Assembly (NCBI RefSeq): GCF_002158905.1
Contig: NZ_CP021431.1
Coordinates: 2,232,001 to 2,296,000 of the forward strand
From: Yoonia vestfoldensis
Lineage (GTDB): Bacteria; Pseudomonadota; Alphaproteobacteria; Rhodobacterales; Rhodobacteraceae
Direction of reading: 5' to 3'
DNA: 64,000 nucleotides
The position numbers and the translations under genes were made by a program. The notes beneath the pieces are model-generated. The model had not been told where the DNA came from. It did no database searches and saw only the letters and a list, made by a program, of their open reading frames with translations. How positions within the stretch are numbered: position 1 is the stretch's first letter; each line of letters starts with the position of its first letter. This document shows positions 16,323-24,867 of this stretch, piece by piece.

Positions 16323-17920
16323 ACCGGCGTTACCGCCAGGATATGCCGGCTGGAAAAGCCGATGACATCGCCCGCCCGCAGCACCAGGCCCGCAGGCAGG
16401 TCGGCGGCAAGATAGGCCTTGGCGATCCAGTCCAGCGGGCCTGTCGCATCGCGCGCTTCGATATTGGGGCGCAGGAAGGTCGTGATCGGGCCGACCAGAT
16501 TGCCCGGCAGGGCGGTGGTCGCGACAGCCTCGCAGCCATAGCGCAGATCGCCCGTCAGCCCGCGCCCGGCCAGCCCCAGCCGCGGGCTAGCGCCAAGGCT
16601 GATATTGGCGGGGCTGTCGCCCGCGGTCTGCGCAAGGCTGATCCGCCCCCAAGGCCCTGCGACCTCTTGCACCGCGATGGCGGCACTTTCGCCATCCCAA
16701 TGCACGAAAGGCAGCATGCCCAGATAGAGCCAGTCAATCACCGCATCCGGCCCTGTTGCGGTGACCTGCACATCATGGCGCACCGCGCCGGGGGTGATCC
16801 GGCGGGTCAGCGCGCATGTGCCGATGGGCTGACCGGTTGCGCGCTGCCAGGTGGTGGTTTCAACGGTCTCGATTTCACCCCCGAGCCGCAGGCCGGTGCC
16901 GGTGGTCACAGGCACGAAGGGCTGCGCATCCAGCGTCACGGCGCGCGCGACCAGCATCTCGTTGCCATGGGTCTGGCCGCCGATCTCTGTTGCGGCACCG
17001 GCGACAAGCAGGCGCGCGGCATATTCGCGCTCGGATGCATAATCGATCGCCTGAAACTGCGGATAGCTGGGGCGGTTATCGGCGCGCCAGTCCAGCGCGC
17101 CATCGCCGCCGATACCCGACAGATGCACCGGTGGTGTGGTGCCGCTGACACCTGTCGCGCGGGCGGCATAGAAAGTGCCTTGCCATTGCACCTCGTCCCC
17201 CATGGTATAAGCGGTTGCAGGCTGCCAGACCGGCGGCAGGATGCCATCGTCGGACAGATCGGCAGAGAGGGCCAAAGCCTCGATCATCAGGCTGGCGCCG
17301 CCGGGTGTGGCCGCCCCCCCATGCGACAGGGTCACGACATGGCTGCCGGTCAGGCCGGTGGCCACACGGATCGTGCGGCGGCGGGACATGTCGGTGGCGC
17401 TCTGGGTGCTGAAGGCCTTGAACCCCAGCCCTGCCGGATCACCGATACTATCGACCAGCGCTTGGCTGCCATCAATCTCGACCCGGCAATAGCCCCCCGC
17501 GCTGCGGCCCGTGTAACAGACCCAAAGATCATAGGGCTTGGCGCGCGCGACCGTCACGCTGATCGTGGCGGTCAGCGAGGTGGTGCTGACCGCGCGATTG
17601 CCGGTATAGCTGCCCGACAGGCCCGAGCCAGAGGATTGCAGCTGCGACCAGCCCGCCGACAGATCAAAGGCCGCGACCGGATAGATCTTGCGCAAAGCGC
17701 AGGTCAAAGTCTCACGCCAGGACAGCCTTGTGCCGCTATTGGCCCCGTCCAGCCGCAGGCAGGCGGCGGTTCCGGGGCCGGTCTCGGTCCAGATGCTTAG
17801 CCCCGCTTGGGGGCCGGGGCCAAGCGCGACATGCGCGCCGCTGCCCCTGGCAAAGAAAGCTGCCAGCGGGTCGGGCGCAGCAGGGCCGGTATAGGCGGGG
17901 GACAGTTCTAATCCGATCAT
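16313..17920 (-). CDS. ghsB: GTA head-spike fibre-like protein (GhsB-like)
   Basis: 535 residues without a signal peptide or membrane segments. The N terminus IGLELSPAYTGPAAP is of a phage-structural kind. Near residues 227-262 PPVWQPATAYTMGDEVQWQG resembles the small carbohydrate-binding (chitin-binding-like) modules of phage tail and spike proteins. It lies immediately downstream (3 bp) of the Rcc01079-family spike base gene, the order of the two head-spike genes (ghsA, ghsB) of the Rhodobacter capsulatus gene transfer agent, whose spikes bind the capsule. The assignment rests mostly on this partnership; overall similarity cannot be measured here. Confidence 0.6.
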   Translation of the reverse strand: MIGLELSPAYTGPAAPDPLAAFFARGSGAHVALGPGPQAGLSIWTETGPGTAACLRLDGANSGTRLSWRETLTCALRKIYPVAAFDLSAGWSQLQSSGSGLSGSYTGNRAVSTTSLTATISVTVARAKPYDLWVCYTGRSAGGYCRVEIDGSQALVDSIGDPAGLGFKAFSTQSATDMSRRRTIRVATGLTGSHVVTLSHGGAATPGGASLMIEALALSADLSDDGILPPVWQPATAYTMGDEVQWQGTFYAARATGVSGTTPPVHLSGIGGDGALDWRADNRPSYPQFQAIDYASEREYAARLLVAGAATEIGGQTHGNEMLVARAVTLDAQPFVPVTTGTGLRLGGEIETVETTTWQRATGQPIGTCALTRRITPGAVRHDVQVTATGPDAVIDWLYLGMLPFVHWDGESAAIAVQEVAGPWGRISLAQTAGDSPANISLGASPRLGLAGRGLTGDLRYGCEAVATTALPGNLVGPITTFLRPNIEARDATGPLDWIAKAYLAADLPAGLVLRAGDVIGFSSRHILAVTPVQT

Positions 17921-17923
17921 GGA

Positions 17924-18181
17924 TCAATACCACGCCACAAGCTGCGCCGTGGTGCCACTGGCCAGCACCCGCACCGGCCGGATCGACAGCACAGCACCGG
18001 CCGCCAGATCATAGGTCACGACCTGGCCGCCCTTGTCCTGCAAGGCCGCCGTGCCCGCGCTTTGCACAAAGAGCGCGCGCGGACGCACCGGCAGATCGGC
18101 GCTATCCGAGGGGGTGACGACATAATGCGCCACGGCGGGCGAGGTCAGGTTGACATAATCGGCGCTGAAAGGATCGGGCAT
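17924..18181 (-). CDS. ghsA: GTA head-spike base protein, RCAP_Rcc01079 family
   Basis: 85 residues, the family's normal size. The start at 18181 (MPDPFSADYVNLTSP) has GGAG seven bases upstream; longer frames to 18301 lack this. Recognised pattern: MPDPF, TSPA, VVTPSDSADLPVRPRALFV and the C-terminal RPVRVLASGTTA, as in the small spike base proteins of the R. capsulatus GTA. This protein anchors the capsule-binding spike to the GTA capsid. It forms an operon with the GhsB-like gene and sits inside the capsule biosynthesis region, which would make the surface ligand. Confidence 0.78.
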   Translation of the reverse strand: MPDPFSADYVNLTSPAVAHYVVTPSDSADLPVRPRALFVQSAGTAALQDKGGQVVTYDLAAGAVLSIRPVRVLASGTTAQLVAWY

Positions 18182-18270
18182 CGGAGACTCCAGATTGGTT
18201 GCAGCCGCCATCATGCCGGTTTTGTCTGAAAGCCGCGTTGCAGCACCGTGCGGCACCGGGTGGCACCGGG

Positions 18271-18310
18271 CGCAACAGCACTGGCCAAGCCGCAACAGCA
18301 CTGGCCAAGC
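18271..18310. repeat. perfect 20-bp tandem duplication in the divergent spike/phosphatase gap
   Basis: CGCAACAGCACTGGCCAAGC occurs twice head to tail. Just upstream (18246-18270) a GGCACCGGG-type unit is also repeated. The array occupies the space between the divergent starts at 18181 and 18337, so it may be a regulatory repeat or replication slippage; no known operator was recognised. Confidence 0.8.
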
Positions 18311-18336
18311 CGCATCCGCCTAGGTTAGACAGGGCC

Positions 18337-19071
18337 ATGCCCTTTCTGGACCCGCTGATGCCTGCGCCGATGGATGCGTTCGATGGCGCGCCACCCGCGC
18401 CCGACCAGCCCTTTGTCGCGATCGGCGATGTGCATGGGCGCGCCGATCTGCTGGCCCCGATCCTTGCGCGCGCCGCAGCGCAGGATCTGCCTGTGGTGCT
18501 GGTGGGCGATTACATCGACCATGGCCCTGACAGCGCGGCTGTGCTGCGGCTGTTGCAGGACCGCGCGGCGCAGATGGCGCTGACCTGCCTGCGCGGCAAT
18601 CACGAAGACCTGTTGCTGCGCTTTCTGCGCCGGCCGCGCAAAACGGGCCGTCTCTGGCTGCGCTATGGCGGGCGGGCGACGCTGGACAGCTACGGGATCG
18701 ACGATCTGCCCGAACAGATCACCCTCGCCGATCTGGTGACGGCGCGCGACCGGCTGCGGGCCGCGATGGGCGCGACCGTGACATGGATGCAATCCATGCC
18801 CTTTTGGTGGCAAAGCGGCAATGTGGCGGTCCTGCATGCGGGCGCCGATCCGGCCCTGCCGCTGGCCGATCAACTGCCCAAGGCGATGGCCTGGGGGCAT
18901 CCCGATTTCGGCCTGGTGGCGCGCCGCGACGGGGTCTGGTGCGTGCATGGCCACCGGATCATGCGCCGCCTGACGATCCGCGAGGGTGTGGTCTCTATCG
19001 ATACGGGCGCTTGGAAAACCGGCAAGCTTTGCGCCGTGCTGATCGGCGCGGGCCATATCAAACCATTCTAG
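18337..19071 (+). CDS. metallophosphoesterase (PPP-type serine/threonine or diadenosine phosphatase)
   Basis: 244 residues. The calcineurin-like metal motifs are all present: AIGDVHGRADLL (GDxHG), LVGDYIDHGPDS (GDxxDxG) and LRGNHEDLLL (GNHE), with late His residues in LHAG and CVHGH. Family members dephosphorylate Ser/Thr, or cleave Ap4A. The start at 18337 gives MPFLDPLMP, the most compact protein; the frame is open to 18199 through the tandem repeats. Cytoplasmic. In a capsule locus it might counter protein phosphorylation, but that is inference. Confidence 0.85.
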   Translation: MPFLDPLMPAPMDAFDGAPPAPDQPFVAIGDVHGRADLLAPILARAAAQDLPVVLVGDYIDHGPDSAAVLRLLQDRAAQMALTCLRGNHEDLLLRFLRRPRKTGRLWLRYGGRATLDSYGIDDLPEQITLADLVTARDRLRAAMGATVTWMQSMPFWWQSGNVAVLHAGADPALPLADQLPKAMAWGHPDFGLVARRDGVWCVHGHRIMRRLTIREGVVSIDTGAWKTGKLCAVLIGAGHIKPF

Positions 19072-19724
19072 GCGCCTTTGCGCGCCAGCACCACCAGGAT
19101 GGTACGCCAGGCGATCCACAGATCCAGCCGCAAAGAGGCATGGGCGATGTAATGCAGGTCGAGCGCCACTTTGCGCCGCAGCCCCTCGATCCCGTCGACA
19201 TAGCCCAGCTCGGTCTGCGCCAGACCGCTGACACCGGGCCGGACGCTGTGCCTTTCGGCATAGCCCGCGATATCGCGCAGGTAGACGCAGGCATGGTCAT
19301 AGGCATCGGGGCGCGGGCCGATCAGGCTCATCTCGCCGCGCAGCACATTGATGATCTGCGGCAATTCATCCAGCCGCGATCTGCGCAAGAACCCGCCCAA
19401 CAGGGTAATCCGCTCTGCGTCAAGCGCATCAAAAGCACCGCGCGCCGCACCTGTCGCCCGGCGCATGGTGCGGAATTTGAACGCGGCGAAGCGGCGGCAC
19501 CGATAGCCCATCCGGTCCTGCCGATAGATCAGCGGACCGGCATTCAGAAACGGGTTCAAGACCAGCAGCACAGCCCCGACCGGCACCAGCAGACCCAAAA
19601 GCAGCAGCGCGACGCCATGATCAAACAGCCGCTTTGACAGCGGCGGCAGGCCGGTATCGCGGCGCAGCGCAGCACAGGCGGCGGGATCGCCCAAAAGACG
19701 ATCATGATGTGAAACATCCGCCAT
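19068..19724 (-). CDS. undecaprenyl-phosphate sugar-phosphate transferase (initiating; WbaP/ExoY type)
   Basis: 218 residues. One membrane helix (about 36-58) is followed by the bacterial sugar transferase core: YRQDRMGYRCRRFAAFKFRT, LRRSRLDELPQIINVLRGEM, SLIGPRPDAYDH and RPGVSGLAQTELGY. It transfers the first sugar-1-phosphate to undecaprenyl phosphate and so starts each capsule repeat unit on the inner membrane. ATG at 19724 is preferred over 19736. Its stop overlaps the phosphatase stop. The upstream region holds a triple TTAA array matching CtrA sites. Confidence 0.9.
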   Translation of the reverse strand: MADVSHHDRLLGDPAACAALRRDTGLPPLSKRLFDHGVALLLLGLLVPVGAVLLVLNPFLNAGPLIYRQDRMGYRCRRFAAFKFRTMRRATGAARGAFDALDAERITLLGGFLRRSRLDELPQIINVLRGEMSLIGPRPDAYDHACVYLRDIAGYAERHSVRPGVSGLAQTELGYVDGIEGLRRKVALDLHYIAHASLRLDLWIAWRTILVVLARKGA

Positions 19725-19809
19725 CGCGCGCACCACCTAACCATTACACCATGCCACGACGCCGCCACATCCGGCGCATCCGGCCTTGGGCAAGCCTGGC
19801 GAAACATGG

Positions 19810-19835
19810 TTAAAAGAAAATTAAAAGGCTGTTAA
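19810..19835. promoter_or_regulatory. triple CtrA-like array TTAA-N7-TTAA-N7-TTAA
   Basis: TTAA at 19810-19813, 19821-19824 and 19832-19835, each 11 bp apart (one helical turn), gives two overlapping copies of the alphaproteobacterial CtrA consensus. It lies 86 bp upstream of the sugar transferase start (19724, minus strand) and over 125 bp from modA. Reading for capsule initiation is the simpler interpretation. An AT-rich patch could give TTAA by chance, but the exact spacing twice is unusual in sequence of this composition. Confidence 0.6.
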
Positions 19836-19962
19836 AAGACGCTGAAACGACTTTTCACAGGATGCAGCCGCCCAGCTGGCCTGCGGATCGCGGATGACGC
19901 TTGCTTGCGGCGCGCGCTTGCTGCGATATGTCAGGGGACGCCCGCCAGCAGGAGACCGCGTT

Positions 19963-20742
19963 TTGCCAATGAAACTCGCGCGCCGACAGATCGCCACTGC
20001 CTTTGCGGCTGCGGTCCTGATCCTGGCCCCCCTGCGCGCGGCGGCAGAGGATGTCACCGTCTTTGCCGCCGCCAGCCTGGGCGGCGCGCTGGACAATGTG
20101 GCCGCAGACTGGACGGACAAGACCGGATCGACCGTCACCCTTTCCTATGCGGGGTCATCGGCACTGGCCAATCAGATCCAGCAAGGCGCGCCGGCCGATA
20201 TCTTCATTTCCGCCAGCACAGATTGGATGGATGCGCTTGCAGCTTCGGGCGATCTGCGGGCTGGCACGCGGCGCGACATTCTGGGCAACCGGCTGGTGCT
20301 GATCGCGCATGGGCCGGATGCGGCGGCTGTCGCTATCGACGCGCAGCTTGATCTGGCCGGATTGCTGGGCGACGGGCGCTTGTCGATGGCGCTGGTCGAT
20401 GCGGTGCCGGCAGGGCTTTATGGCAAGACCGCCCTGACGGCGCTGGGGCTATGGGACAGCATCGCGCCCTTGGTCGCACAATCGGACAATGTGCGCAGCG
20501 CGCTGAGCTTTGTCGCGCTGAACGAGGCGCCCTTGGGCATTGTCTATGCCACCGATGCCGCCGCCGAAGACAACGTCAGCATCATCGGCACCTTCCCCGC
20601 CGCCAGCCATCCGCCGATCACCTATCCCGCCGCGATCACCGCGCAAAGCGACAGCGCCCAAGCCGCGGCATTCCTCGATCATCTGACATCGCCAGAGGCC
20701 CGCGCGATCTGGCAATCTTACGGGTTCAGCGTGCCGGATTGA
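19963..20742 (+). CDS. modA: molybdate ABC transporter, substrate-binding protein
   Basis: About 257-259 residues. A signal peptide (RQIATAFAAAVLILAPLRAAA) is followed by VTVFAAASLGGALDNVA, YAGSSALANQIQQGAPADIF and SASTDWMDAL, the ModA oxyanion-binding signature. Periplasmic capture of molybdate, needed for molybdopterin enzymes. ATG at 19969 is 14 bases past the GGAG, while an in-frame TTG at 19963 has the ideal 8-base spacing, so TTG is the favoured start. Overlaps modB by one base. Confidence 0.9.
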   Translation: MPMKLARRQIATAFAAAVLILAPLRAAAEDVTVFAAASLGGALDNVAADWTDKTGSTVTLSYAGSSALANQIQQGAPADIFISASTDWMDALAASGDLRAGTRRDILGNRLVLIAHGPDAAAVAIDAQLDLAGLLGDGRLSMALVDAVPAGLYGKTALTALGLWDSIAPLVAQSDNVRSALSFVALNEAPLGIVYATDAAAEDNVSIIGTFPAASHPPITYPAAITAQSDSAQAAAFLDHLTSPEARAIWQSYGFSVPD

Positions 20743-21452
20743 TGGGGGGCAATTGGACAGAATGGCTGGGTCCGGCAGAATGGCAGGCGGTGCGGCTATC
20801 GCTGCGCGTGGCCTTCTGGGCGACGCTGGCCAGCCTGCCTTTGGGCATAATCGTCGCCTATGCGCTGGCGCGCTGGGATTTCTGGGGCAAACAGCTGCTG
20901 AACGGCATCGTGCATCTGCCGCTGATCCTGCCCCCGGTGGTGACGGGCTATTTGCTGCTGATCACCTTCGGGCGGCGCGGCCCGGTGGGTGAATTCCTTG
21001 ACCAATGGTTCGGGATCATCCTGTCGTTCCGCTGGACCGGTGCCGCCGTGGCCGCCGCGATCATGGCCTTTCCGCTGATGGTGCGCGCGATCCGGCTGTC
21101 GATCGAGGCGGTGGACCCCAAGCTCGAAGCCGCCGCCAGCACGCTGGGTGCCGCGCGCATTTGGGTCTTTGCCACGGTCACGCTGCCGCTGATCCTGCCC
21201 GGCATCATCACCGGCGCGATCCTTGCCTTTGCCAAGGCGATCGGAGAATTCGGGGCGACGATCACTTTCGTGTCCAACATCCCCGGCCAGACGCAGACGA
21301 TCCCATCCGCGATCTATGCCTTTTTGCAAGTGCCGGGCGGGCAGGATCAGGCCACACGGCTGGTCATCATCGCCGTCCTCATCGCCATGGCGGCGCTGGT
21401 CCTGTCCGAATACCTTGCGCGGCGGGTTGCCAAACGGGTGGCGGGATCATGA
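20742..21452 (+). CDS. modB: molybdate ABC transporter, permease
   Basis: 236 residues, five to six membrane helices. The EAA loop is visible as EAAASTLGAARIWVFATVTLPLILPG near residues 130-155, the site that docks to ModC. The ATG overlaps the modA stop (TGATG) and the 3' end overlaps modC (ATGA), so the three genes are translationally coupled. The frame is open upstream through modA but without the right initiation context. Confidence 0.92.
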   Translation: MGGNWTEWLGPAEWQAVRLSLRVAFWATLASLPLGIIVAYALARWDFWGKQLLNGIVHLPLILPPVVTGYLLLITFGRRGPVGEFLDQWFGIILSFRWTGAAVAAAIMAFPLMVRAIRLSIEAVDPKLEAAASTLGAARIWVFATVTLPLILPGIITGAILAFAKAIGEFGATITFVSNIPGQTQTIPSAIYAFLQVPGGQDQATRLVIIAVLIAMAALVLSEYLARRVAKRVAGS

Positions 21453-22531
21453 CGCTGCGGATCAATGTCCAGCATCGTTTCGCGGGGTTCGATCTGGATG
21501 TCGATCTGGACCTGCCGCCGGGTGTCAGCGTCCTTTTCGGCCCGTCAGGATCGGGCAAGACAACGCTGATCAACGCCGTGGCGGGGCTTTTGCGTCCCGA
21601 TCAAGGGCGGATCACGGTGGATGATTGGGTCTTGCTGGATACCGCCAGCCGCCGCAATATCGCCCCGCACCGGCGGCGCACCGGCTATATCTTTCAGGAT
21701 GCCCGGCTGTTTCCGCATCTGAATGTGCGCCAGAACCTGGCCTATGGGCGCTGGTTCGCGCCGCGCGATGCGCGGGTGGCCAGCATGGACCGCACGGTGG
21801 AAATGCTGGGCATCGGCCATCTGCTGACCCGCCGCCCCGCCAGCCTGTCAGGCGGCGAAAAGCAGCGCGTCGCCATCGGCCGTGCGCTGCTGTCAGGGCC
21901 AAGGCTGATCCTTGCCGATGAACCGCTGGCCGCGCTGGACGAGGCGCGCAAGGCCGAAATCCTGCCCTATTTCGAACGGCTGCGCGACGAGGTGGCGGTG
22001 CCGATCCTTTACGTCAGCCACGCCTCGGCCGAGGTGGCGCGGCTGGCCACCACCGTTGTTGCGCTGCGCGCGGGCCGCGTCATCGCCTGCGGACCGCCCG
22101 CGCAGGTGCTGGGCGATGTCGGCGTCGTCGGCGCGCGGGGGGCGGCATCGCTGTTGACAGCGCAGGTCGTGGCGCATCACGCGGACGGGCTGACCGAGTT
22201 GATCACCCCGGCTGGCACGCTTTGGTTGCCGCGTATCGGGGATGCGGCGGGGGCGACGCTGCGGGTGCGGATCATGGCGCAGGATGTGATCCTGTCGCGC
22301 GACCGGCCTGCGGGGCTGTCTGCGCTGAATATCCTGCAAGGCAAGATCAGCGATCTGCGGTTTGGCGAGGGGCCGGGCGCGATGGTGACATTGGCCATCG
22401 GTCCAGACCGCCTTGCCGCCCGCATCACCCGCCGATCCGCCGAGGCGATGGGGCTGGCCACAGGCCAGACCTGCCACGCCGTGATCAAATCGGTCGCCGT
22501 GGCCCCCGATGCCATTGGCACGGGGCGCTAG
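21449..22531 (+). CDS. modC: molybdate ABC transporter, ATP-binding protein
   Basis: 360 residues. Walker A GPSGSGKTT near 33, Q-loop YIFQDARLFPHL, signature LSGGEKQRVAIGRAL near 132 and Walker B LILADEPLAALD. The C-terminal third (about 225-360, from VVAHHADGLTELI onward) is the TOBE domain that binds oxyanion and gives feedback inhibition. Completes the modABC operon; no modE-like regulator is seen next to it. The stop is 2 bp from the stop of the convergent HisM-like gene. Confidence 0.93.
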   Translation: MTLRINVQHRFAGFDLDVDLDLPPGVSVLFGPSGSGKTTLINAVAGLLRPDQGRITVDDWVLLDTASRRNIAPHRRRTGYIFQDARLFPHLNVRQNLAYGRWFAPRDARVASMDRTVEMLGIGHLLTRRPASLSGGEKQRVAIGRALLSGPRLILADEPLAALDEARKAEILPYFERLRDEVAVPILYVSHASAEVARLATTVVALRAGRVIACGPPAQVLGDVGVVGARGAASLLTAQVVAHHADGLTELITPAGTLWLPRIGDAAGATLRVRIMAQDVILSRDRPAGLSALNILQGKISDLRFGEGPGAMVTLAIGPDRLAARITRRSAEAMGLATGQTCHAVIKSVAVAPDAIGTGR

Positions 22532-22533
22532 GA

Positions 22534-23325
22534 TCAGCCCAGCATCCCGCGATTGAACCGCTGTTCCAGCAGCTTGAACATCAGCGCCAGCAGCCCCGCG
22601 ATCACCATATAGACCACCGCGAGCAGCAGCAGCGGTTCATAGATGATGAATGTATCCTGCCGCACGCGGCTTGATACGGCATAGATCTCGATCACTGTGA
22701 TCGTGGCGACCAGCGGGGTCGCTTTGAGTTGCAGCACGGTTTCGCCGCCCAAGGTCGGCAACGCCCGTTGCAGCGCCTGCGGAAACCAGATCCGCCGAAA
22801 GATCGCAATCCGGCCCATGCCCATGGACCGTGCCGCCTCTAGCTGACCGGCGCCCACGGATTTGAACGCACCGCGCAGCACCTCGCCCTCATAGCCCGCG
22901 AAACTAAGTGATAAGGCTAACAATGCATAGGGCCAGGCTTGCCGCAGATAGGGCCAAAGCTCGCTTTCCCGGATCCAGGGGAATTGCGGAAACAGGCTGC
23001 CAACGCCGAAATAAATCAGCCACAGCTGCAACAACAAGGGCGTGCCACGGATCACCGTGCAGAAGGCGCGCGCGGGCGCGGCCAGAAACCGCGGCCCCGC
23101 CGCCTGCGCCAGCCCCAAAGGCACCGCCAGCGCAAAGCCGATCAGGCAGCTGAGACCCAGCAGCCACAAGGTCCGCCAGATGCCCTGCAATGCCAGATCG
23201 TAATAGCGCGGAATCCAGTCCCAGCGCAGCGAAAGCGCGGCCCAGATCACAAGGCCCAGCGCCAGCGCGATCATGATAATCCGGTGCGGCACGAAAACCT
23301 CTTCTGCGATCCGCTGACGGGTCAT
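22534..23325 (-). CDS. polar amino acid ABC transporter permease (HisM/ArtM-like)
   Basis: 263 residues with five membrane helices. The N-terminal half contains GIWRTLWLLGLSCLIGF, then GTPLLLQLWLIYFG and the EAA-type loop LEAARSMGMGRIAIFRRIWFPQAL, all typical of HAAT-family permeases. Second permease of a basic amino acid importer. ATGA overlap with the upstream HisQ-like gene. No ATP-binding gene of this family follows; the next gene is convergent modC. Confidence 0.88.
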   Translation of the reverse strand: MTRQRIAEEVFVPHRIIMIALALGLVIWAALSLRWDWIPRYYDLALQGIWRTLWLLGLSCLIGFALAVPLGLAQAAGPRFLAAPARAFCTVIRGTPLLLQLWLIYFGVGSLFPQFPWIRESELWPYLRQAWPYALLALSLSFAGYEGEVLRGAFKSVGAGQLEAARSMGMGRIAIFRRIWFPQALQRALPTLGGETVLQLKATPLVATITVIEIYAVSSRVRQDTFIIYEPLLLLAVVYMVIAGLLALMFKLLEQRFNRGMLG

Positions 23326-24065
23326 TGTGCCGCCTGCCCGCGCCGATAGCGCGCCTCGATCCAGCCAAAGATGCGGCCCGACAGCAGCGTCATCGCCAGA
23401 TAAAGCGCCCCCGCCGCCAGAAAGAACGTGAAATAGGCCCGCGTCGATCCCGCCGCCTGCCGCGTTTCCAGCGTCAGTTCGGAAAAGCCGACGATGGCCA
23501 GCAATGCGGTATCCTTGGTCGCGATCAGCCAGAGGTTCGACAGGCCCGGCAGCGCCAAGGGCAGCATCGCGGGAAAGGTCACGCGCCGAAAGGTCTGGAC
23601 CGCGCCCATGCCGTAGGCGCGCGCCGCCTCGTGCTGGCCGCGCGGCACGGATTGGATTGCGCCGCGCAAAACCTCGGTCGCATAGGCGCCCTGCACGATG
23701 CCCAGCACGGCGATCCCGGCGACGACGCCCGAAATCTCAACCGGTCGCTGGCCCAGCGCGCGCAGGGCCTGATTAAGCAGATCGGTGCCCGCGTAATAAA
23801 GGATCAGGATCAGGATCAGTTCCGGCACCGCGCGCACGACGACCGTATAGACCGACAGCAGATCGCGCGTCACAGGCCCGCCATGCAGCTTGCCCAGCGC
23901 GCCCGCCGTGCCGATCAGCAGCCCCAGCGCAAAGGCCCCAAGGGCGATTTGCAAACTGGCCAAAGCGCCGCGCAGCAAATTACCCCCCCAGCCCGGCGGC
24001 TGGAGGGACAAAAGACCGACCGTTGTTTCCAGCCCCGGCCAGAGGGCGTAAAGCCAGTCCAACAC
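23322..24065 (-). CDS. polar amino acid ABC transporter permease (HisQ/ArtQ-like)
   Basis: 247 residues. GALASLQIALGAFALGLLIG near residue 33, VVRAVPELILILILYY and the EAA loop HEAARAYGMGAVQTFRRVTFPAML are HisQ-type signatures. It pairs with the HisM-like permease in the inner membrane to import basic amino acids such as arginine or lysine. It lies 6 bp after the binding-protein gene and overlaps the next permease by 4 bp. Confidence 0.88.
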   Translation of the reverse strand: MLDWLYALWPGLETTVGLLSLQPPGWGGNLLRGALASLQIALGAFALGLLIGTAGALGKLHGGPVTRDLLSVYTVVVRAVPELILILILYYAGTDLLNQALRALGQRPVEISGVVAGIAVLGIVQGAYATEVLRGAIQSVPRGQHEAARAYGMGAVQTFRRVTFPAMLPLALPGLSNLWLIATKDTALLAIVGFSELTLETRQAAGSTRAYFTFFLAAGALYLAMTLLSGRIFGWIEARYRRGQAAQ

Positions 24066-24071
24066 CCGTGA

Positions 24072-24839
24072 TTAATTGCCGTAGATCGAGGTGGCGAAAT
24101 AACGCGCCGTGATCTCGTCATAGGTGCCGTCGGCGATGATCGCTGCGATGCCTGCGTTGATCGCCTCACGTAGGGCGTCATCACCTTTGCGCACACCGGC
24201 ACCGACGCCGGACCCTAGGATATCCTCGTCAGGGGCGACGGCGCCTTTGACCTCGCAACAGGCACCGGCTTCGGTGGCCAGGAAATCATCCATCGCCAGA
24301 CTATCGGCCTGTGTCGCGTCGATCCGGCCTGCGGCAAGGTCCTGGTTCGCCTCGTCCTGGGTCTGATAGGTGCGCAATTCGGTCGCAGCTTCGAAATAGG
24401 CCTGCGCATAGGTCTGGTGGATGGTGGAAACCTGCACGCCCAGCACCTTGCCAGCAAGGCTTTCGGGGGTGGCGTCCATGTCCATGTCACGCTGGCCCAC
24501 GATCACGGTCGGCGTGTTGTAATAGGGGTCGGAAAAGTCGATCGTCTGCATCCGGTCGGCCGTGATCGACATCGACGCCATGATCGTGTCGATCCGGCCC
24601 GACACCAGCGCGGGGATGATCCCGTCCCATGCGGTCGGCGTCAGCACGCAATCAAGTGCGGCGGCGGTGCAGACAGCGTCGATGATCTCGACCTCCCAGC
24701 CCACCCAATTGCCCGCCGCATCGGGCGAGGCAAACGGCGGATAGGGTTCAGCCGCAATGCCGATACGCACCTCTTGGGCCTGCGCCAGACCGGCGACAGC
24801 AATCAGCGCGGTGGTCGCGAGAAGGGTCTTCGTCTTCAT
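24072..24839 (-). CDS. lysine/arginine/ornithine-type periplasmic binding protein
   Basis: 255 residues. A Sec signal peptide ending ...GLAQAQ is followed by VRIGIAAEPYPPFASPDAAGNWVGWEVEIIDAVC, DGIIPALVSGRIDTIMASMSITADR and FSDPYYNTPTVIVGQ, the classic family 3 solute-binding motifs for basic amino acids. The start at 24839 follows a GGAGAGA site; 24863 is an unused upstream ATG. Feeds the two permeases downstream and is divergent from the DDAH-like gene, so arginine or methylated arginine is the likely ligand. Confidence 0.88.
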   Translation of the reverse strand: MKTKTLLATTALIAVAGLAQAQEVRIGIAAEPYPPFASPDAAGNWVGWEVEIIDAVCTAAALDCVLTPTAWDGIIPALVSGRIDTIMASMSITADRMQTIDFSDPYYNTPTVIVGQRDMDMDATPESLAGKVLGVQVSTIHQTYAQAYFEAATELRTYQTQDEANQDLAAGRIDATQADSLAMDDFLATEAGACCEVKGAVAPDEDILGSGVGAGVRKGDDALREAINAGIAAIIADGTYDEITARYFATSIYGN

Positions 24840-24867
24840 GATATCTCTCTCCTTGTTGCACATCAGA

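Noticed and set aside
16130..17800. 556-codon plus-strand frame through the kinase end and spike gene
   Set aside because: Spans two real genes in the wrong frame, with composition typical of shadows; the spike gene has a normal start and module.
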